Below, piece after piece: positions 59,438 to 64,000 of a DNA stretch of 64,000 nucleotides. Origin of the DNA: Yersinia entomophaga. GTDB taxonomy: Bacteria; Pseudomonadota; Gammaproteobacteria; Enterobacterales; Enterobacteriaceae. Within the stretch, counting starts at the first letter, position 1. Every line of letters begins with the position of its first letter. The stretch is taken from positions 2,863,602-2,927,601 of the forward strand of contig NZ_CP010029.1 of the NCBI RefSeq assembly GCF_001656035.1, written 5' to 3'. The position numbers were made by a program, and so were the translations under genes. The notes under the pieces were generated by a model that was not told where the DNA came from, ran no database searches, and worked only from the letters and a program-made list of their open reading frames with translations.

Positions 59438-61006
59438 CTATTTGCTGACAAGGTCGTAATAAACCATATCGGCATTCAACCCTTGTTGATAGCCTTTCAC
59501 ATTATCCCGTAACACAATTTGCGTTTTGGCCTGATCGATAAAGATATAAGGCGAATTTTGCAGAAGTTCCTGCTGTAGCTTGGTATAAAGCTGGATGCGC
59601 TTGGCGGGGTCGGCTTCGGCAACGGCGGCAAGCGTTTGTTTATTCAACCCAGGAATTGCCCAACCGTTTAAACCGGCGACGGTGCTGCTTTTGCCATCGT
59701 TATAGGCAAAAGCGCTAGCGTTGGAATGAGCGTCAAAATAGTCTGGAATCCACAGGCGAATCGCAGACTGATGCTGTTTGGCGCGAACCCGGCCATAAAC
59801 CTGACTACCGGCGGCTGGCAGCAGTACTAATTTAACGCCGCCCTGAGCGAAGCTGGCCTGTAAAGATTGGGCGATGGTGATAAACGGCGGTTTATTTTCC
59901 ACATCCAGCGTCAGAGTCGCGTTTTTAATACCGGCTTTCTGTAGCAAGGCTTTGGCTTTGGCAGGATCGAAAGTAAACGGCGTTTCTTCCAGCGCACCCG
60001 GCAAACCGACCGGCAGGAAGCTTTGATGCACAAAATACTGTCCCTTCAGCAAATCTTTGGTAATGCCTTGGTAATCCACCAGATAGCGAGCTGCTTGCCA
60101 GAATTCTGGCTTGCTTAACATTGGGTTAGCTGGATTAGCGGTGTTAAAGACTAGATAGTTTTGTTCGGCCGACGGGATTTCGACCACTTTAACGCCAGCC
60201 TGAGTTTTCAGCGCGGCGGTCTGATCCGGCCCCAGTTCCCGAGCGATATCGGCATCGCCCTGTTGAATCAGGAGGCGGCGAGCGCTTGGATCGGGAACGT
60301 TCTTGATAATAATGTTTTTTATCAGCGGCTTATTGCCCGGCGAGGTTGGGTTGGCGTCTAACACAATGGCCTGATGAGGTTGGTAAACCCGCATTTTGAA
60401 CGGGCCGCTGCCGGCAGAATGCATTTTCAGCCAGGCGTTACCGAAATCACCGTCTTTTTCATGGGGAGCCACCGCCGCTTTATCCACGATAGAGGCAATA
60501 GGCGTAGACAGAATATTCAGCGCTACCGCTGGGCTGACATCGGCGCTCCAGCTTAGTTGTAGGGTATTGTTATCAATCTTCTTCAAATGCTTATCGATAT
60601 TGTCCGGCTCCCAGCCGAGAACGTTCAGGATAAAGGCCGGTGAACGGTTCATTTTTACCGCGCGAGTAAAGGAATAAATAACATCGTCGGCGCGCACAGG
60701 ATTACCGGAAGCAAAAGTTGCGGCGGGGCGCAGTTTTACCGTCAGGGTTTTATTGGCGGCGTCACCTTGCCAGCTTTCCGCCAAAACAGGGATCACTTTG
60801 GCCGGATTTTCCCGATCGGCCTGCATCAGGCGCTGATACAAACTTGGGACGGTCTGAATGCTGGATAATTCGTTACTTTCTGCGGGGTCGAGGCTGACAA
60901 TATCATCCAGTGACTGGACCACCACCAAGGTATCCGGCGGTGTCGCGGCCTGAACGCTGGCAGACAAAGTTGCCGCAACCAGCAACGACAGAATTCTTGC
61001 TTTCAT
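59438..61006 (-). CDS. Periplasmic solute-binding protein, family 5
   Basis: A 522-residue extracytoplasmic binding protein (SBP_bac_5; peptide, nickel or related ligands). The signal peptide is residues 1-20 (cleavage after SVQA). Family features include SLDPAESNELSS near the mature N-terminus, LTVKLRPAATFASGNPVRADDVIYSF and AIVLDANP. The ATG at 61006 has GGGGAG nine bases upstream; the longer open frame to 61090 is not conserved. First gene of the operon binding protein-permease-permease-ATPase-ATPase. The ligand cannot be told from sequence alone. Confidence 0.9.
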   Translation of the reverse strand: MKARILSLLVAATLSASVQAATPPDTLVVVQSLDDIVSLDPAESNELSSIQTVPSLYQRLMQADRENPAKVIPVLAESWQGDAANKTLTVKLRPAATFASGNPVRADDVIYSFTRAVKMNRSPAFILNVLGWEPDNIDKHLKKIDNNTLQLSWSADVSPAVALNILSTPIASIVDKAAVAPHEKDGDFGNAWLKMHSAGSGPFKMRVYQPHQAIVLDANPTSPGNKPLIKNIIIKNVPDPSARRLLIQQGDADIARELGPDQTAALKTQAGVKVVEIPSAEQNYLVFNTANPANPMLSKPEFWQAARYLVDYQGITKDLLKGQYFVHQSFLPVGLPGALEETPFTFDPAKAKALLQKAGIKNATLTLDVENKPPFITIAQSLQASFAQGGVKLVLLPAAGSQVYGRVRAKQHQSAIRLWIPDYFDAHSNASAFAYNDGKSSTVAGLNGWAIPGLNKQTLAAVAEADPAKRIQLYTKLQQELLQNSPYIFIDQAKTQIVLRDNVKGYQQGLNADMVYYDLVSK

Positions 61007-61300
61007 TAAAACACTCCCCGAATAGACAGATAGTCTCAGCCAGACAGAACGATGAGGTAAATAAATTATTTTTAAATTATTTAATCGCATCGCACGATAG
61101 AAGCTTTGCTGTCTGTGGGCAAAGTCTCAAGGGTTATTTCATATAACTATCTAGACTATAGACGGAGTTTCGGATCTATAAACCGATGTATTTATCGTCG
61201 GTGGACGTTAAATAACCCTGAAATCTTGATGTGTGTTAGCTTTCGAGAATCATGATTTGATTATAATGAAACAATATTTCACTATAATTCGAGTATCTAA

Positions 61301-61780
<480 letters not shown>

Positions 61781-61875
61781 TCTGGTTGGGTGTTTGATAG
61801 GGGCGATTTATTTCAGTGGTGAATTGAGCCGTAGCCACTTCAATCTAATTAAAGCACCTTCTGGACGGGTTTTAA

Positions 61876-61899
61876 TAATCCGCCGTCCTTGGCGGATTA
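61876..61899. terminator. Hairpin between yjgK and argI
   Basis: A perfect 9-bp stem TAATCCGCC/GGCGGATTA with a six-base loop, 20 bp after the argI stop on the - strand. There is no T-tract on either strand, so it may protect a 3' end rather than terminate. Confidence 0.45.
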
Positions 61900-61918
61900 T
61901 GCTGAATAGCGTAAATAC

Positions 61919-62926
61919 TTAATCCGCGGAGAGTGTTGCTACCATCACGGCTTTAATCGTATGTAACCGGTTTTCCGCCTGATCAAACACAATACTGTGT
62001 GCAGATTCGAACACTTCTTCGGTCACTTCCATACCTCCTGGCATAGTGTATTGCTCGGCTAATTGCTTGCCCAGTGTGGTTTGGTCATCATGGAAAGCCG
62101 GCAGACAGTGCAGGAATTTGACCTGCGGATTGCCGGTCAGCTTAACCACGTTCATATTGACCTGATAAGGCTTGAGCAAAGCAACTCGCTCGTTCCATAC
62201 CTCCTTTGGCTCGCCCATGGAGACCCAGACATCGGTATAGAGGAAATCAGCGCCTTTCACGCCTTCGGCTATATCTTCAGTCAGAGTGATTTTTCCGCCG
62301 GTTTTCTGCGCCTGCGCCTGACAGGCCGCGACCAGTTTAGCATCCGGCCAGCAGGCTTTTGGTGCCACCAGCCGTAAATCCATTCCAACCAACGCAGCGG
62401 CTTCCAACATGGAGTTGCCCATATTGTTACGAGCATCACCCAAATAGGCGAAAGTCATTTCTTGCAGACTCTTTTTTGGCAAATGTTCCTGCATAGTCAG
62501 TAAATCAGCCAGCAATTGAGTCGGATGGAATTCGTCGGTTAAGCCATTCCATACCGGGACGCCGGCAAACTCAGCTAGCGTCTCAACGACCTGCTGCCCG
62601 AAACCACGATACTGAATACCGTCATACATCCGGCCTAACACCCGAGCTGTATCTTTAATTGATTCTTTATGCCCAATCTGGCTACCGCCAGGCCCGAGGT
62701 AAGTGACGCGAGCACCTTGGTCATATGCGGCAACTTCGAAAGAGCATCGGGTACGAGTTGAGTCTTTTTCGAAGATGAGCGCGATATTCTTACCTGCCAG
62801 TTTTTGTTTCTCTGTGCCTGATTTTTTTGCCTTTTTCAATTCTGCAGCCAAATCAAGCAGTGTGGTAATCTCGGCGGGGGTAAAATCCAGTAACCTCAAA
62901 AAGTGACGTTTGTAGAACTGACTCAT
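61919..62926 (-). CDS. argI: Ornithine carbamoyltransferase
   Basis: A 335-residue cytoplasmic enzyme that makes citrulline from ornithine and carbamoyl phosphate in arginine synthesis. The carbamoyl-phosphate motif STRTRCSFE is near residue 56; [11 protein letters not shown] and the catalytic HCLPAFHDD are intact. The ATG at 62926 has GGAG nine bases upstream and matches the E. coli N-terminus; an in-frame ATG at 62941 overlaps that site. Tandem ARG boxes lie upstream. The neighbours rraB and yjgM match E. coli argI rather than argF. Confidence 0.97.
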   Translation of the reverse strand: MSQFYKRHFLRLLDFTPAEITTLLDLAAELKKAKKSGTEKQKLAGKNIALIFEKDSTRTRCSFEVAAYDQGARVTYLGPGGSQIGHKESIKDTARVLGRMYDGIQYRGFGQQVVETLAEFAGVPVWNGLTDEFHPTQLLADLLTMQEHLPKKSLQEMTFAYLGDARNNMGNSMLEAAALVGMDLRLVAPKACWPDAKLVAACQAQAQKTGGKITLTEDIAEGVKGADFLYTDVWVSMGEPKEVWNERVALLKPYQVNMNVVKLTGNPQVKFLHCLPAFHDDQTTLGKQLAEQYTMPGGMEVTEEVFESAHSIVFDQAENRLHTIKAVMVATLSAD

Positions 62927-62958
62927 AGCGCTCATCTCCATGCATTCCGAATAGTCTA

Positions 62959-62997
62959 ATTGAATTTAAATTCAACTTATACGTATAAATATTCAAT
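62959..62997. promoter_or_regulatory. Tandem ARG boxes (ArgR operator) of argI
   Basis: Two 18-bp ARG boxes 3 bp apart, the classic arrangement. The left box has a perfect core TGAATTTAAATTCA (62961-62974). The right box (62980-62997) keeps the ATTCA half with a weaker first half. ArgR with arginine would block the argI promoter here. Confidence 0.88.
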
Positions 62998-63097
62998 TGC
63001 AACTACAAAAGATAAATCTTTCTCGTTTATAGTGGAGGCATTGGCGGCGGTGTGGGAAAATAGGGCTATATAACGCCCATTGACTGAGGATAAAGGC

Positions 63098-63529
63098 ATG
63101 GCAAACCGCGAAAAACTGGATGAGCAACGTGATGAGACCCGCCTGATCATCGAAGAATTACTGGAAGATGGCAGCGATCCTGACGCGCTGTACACCATTG
63201 AACACCATCTTTCTTCTGAAAAGTTTGAAGTGCTGGAGAAAGCGGCGGTTGAAGCTTTCAAACTGGGTTACGAAGTGACTGATGCAGAAGAGCTGGAAGT
63301 TGAAGATGGCTCCGTTGTGATGTGCTGTGATGTGATCAGTGAAGTGGCTTTAAACGCCGAACTGATTGATTCTCAGGTAGAACAGTTGGTTGCATTGGCT
63401 GAAAGCTGTGGCGTGAACTACGACGGTTGGGGAACTTATTATGAAGACCCGAACGGTGAAGATGACGAAGACGGCGAGTACGATGACGAAGAACTGATTG
63501 ATGAAGATGACGACGGTAAACGTCATTAA
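63098..63529 (+). CDS. rraB: Ribonuclease E inhibitor RraB
   Basis: A 143-residue acidic protein that binds RNase E and alters degradosome activity. [26 protein letters not shown] and [19 protein letters not shown] are nearly identical to E. coli RraB, as is [14 protein letters not shown]; the tail is strongly acidic. The ATG at 63098 has GAGGA eight bases upstream; the in-frame ATG-less extension to 63080 overlaps it. Divergent from argI. Confidence 0.96.
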   Translation: MANREKLDEQRDETRLIIEELLEDGSDPDALYTIEHHLSSEKFEVLEKAAVEAFKLGYEVTDAEELEVEDGSVVMCCDVISEVALNAELIDSQVEQLVALAESCGVNYDGWGTYYEDPNGEDDEDGEYDDEELIDEDDDGKRH

Positions 63530-63555
63530 TCTGCCGCTTTGAGTTTTATCTAATA

Positions 63556-63587
63556 AACCCGCGCTGTTGATAGCGCGGGTTTTTTTA
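63556..63587 (+). terminator. Terminator after rraB
   Basis: A perfect 10-bp stem AACCCGCGCT/AGCGCGGGTT with a six-base loop and a seven-T tract. The other strand ends in a shorter T-rich tail toward yjgM, so weak action in both directions is possible. Confidence 0.88.
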
Positions 63588-63626
63588 TTCTATGAATAAG
63601 TGACTTAATTACATTAAATCGAGAGA

Positions 63627-64000
63627 CTACAACATTTTCAACATAGTCACTTCGCAATCCACATGACCAGTCGCACCCATTGGCCCGTCGATGTGTTCGA
63701 AGCCTAATTTTTCATATAAGGCGACGGCGCTGGTCAGGCTGGCGGTTGTTTCCAGATAACAGCGGCTAAAATCATGCTGACGAGCAAATTCCAGCGCCTG
63801 TAATGCCAGTTGTTTCGCCAGACCTTTCCCACGTAGAACCGGCAAGAAATACATTTTTTGCAATTCGCAAACATCGGCTTCGCCACATGACAAAGGCGCT
63901 ACGCCACCGCCACCGGCAATACGGCCATCGACCTCGATAACCCAATAAGCGCTACGTGGTTGGCTATATAGCTCATGCAAATGCTCCAGATTTGGATCGG
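63627..64000 (-). CDS. yjgM: GNAT-family acetyltransferase YjgM, 3' part
   Basis: The C-terminal 123 or so codons of a GNAT acetyltransferase; the 5' end lies beyond the right edge. The frame is open through 64000 and reads [14 protein letters not shown] there, matching E. coli YjgM. The acetyl-CoA site [20 protein letters not shown] and the end [12 protein letters not shown] are typical. It converges on rraB, the same order as in E. coli. The substrate is unknown. Confidence 0.92.
   Translation of the reverse strand, partial: DPNLEHLHELYSQPRSAYWVIEVDGRIAGGGGVAPLSCGEADVCELQKMYFLPVLRGKGLAKQLALQALEFARQHDFSRCYLETTASLTSAVALYEKLGFEHIDGPMGATGHVDCEVTMLKML

Overview
The window is a chromosomal segment of a gamma-proteobacterium of the order Enterobacterales. 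The products are near-identical in length and motif to Escherichia coli core proteins. The codon and sequence style, the dacB-basR-basS arrangement and the PNPase sequence look more like the Yersinia/Rahnella/Hafnia side of the order than Escherichia. This placement is inference; no database was consulted.

Layout. (1) 1-26 kb is a conserved housekeeping block: rplU-rpmA-yhbE-obgE; the convergent dacB-basR-basS operon (PBP4 with a PmrA/PmrB-type two-component system); greA; yhbY; rlmE-ftsH; folP-glmM; secG; tRNA-Leu(GAG) and initiator tRNA-fMet; then rimP-nusA-infB-rbfA-truB-rpsO-pnp, nlpI, the tiny gene yrbN and deaD, and yhbW. It holds most of a cell's transcription-elongation, translation-initiation, ribosome-maturation and RNA-decay core. 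(2) 26-39 kb is a metabolic block in the E. coli yhb/yra order with insertions: cyuP-cyuA (cysteine uptake and desulfidation), ubiV-ubiU divergent from ubiT-yhbS (oxygen-independent ubiquinone synthesis), yhbQ, the speFL-speF-potE ornithine decarboxylase system with its leader peptide, yhbP and yraR. (3) 39.5-47.2 kb is a compact C-P lyase operon, phnF-G-H-I-J-K-L-M-N-P, without phnCDE or phnO. (4) 47.6-50.7 kb is an accessory pair: a glycine-rich low-complexity lipoprotein and a two-partner-secretion outer-membrane transporter (TpsB). (5) 50.7-53.6 kb is nrdD-nrdG (anaerobic ribonucleotide reductase) with NrdR boxes and a cluster of DnaA boxes upstream. (6) 53.6-61 kb holds a LysR regulator divergent from a KefF-like quinone reductase, a 0.65-kb repeat-rich noncoding stretch, and a five-gene peptide/nickel-type ABC importer. 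(7) 61-64 kb returns to conserved order: yjgK, argI with tandem ARG boxes, rraB and the 3' part of yjgM.

How it works together. Several loci suit life without oxygen or at low pH: nrdDG, ubiUVT, cyuPA and speF-potE. Genes too short for ordinary ORF calling were found by reading: speFL (34 codons, antisense to a longer spurious ORF), yrbN (26 codons, overlapping the deaD start) and an unassigned 48-codon ORF with a strong ribosome binding site. The best candidate for something little described is the lipoprotein/TpsB pair. Other items worth checking are the DnaA-box cluster at nrdD, the missing canonical start codon of nrdG, a predicted CRP-dependent promoter in front of speFL, and the repeat-rich region at 55.3-55.9 kb.
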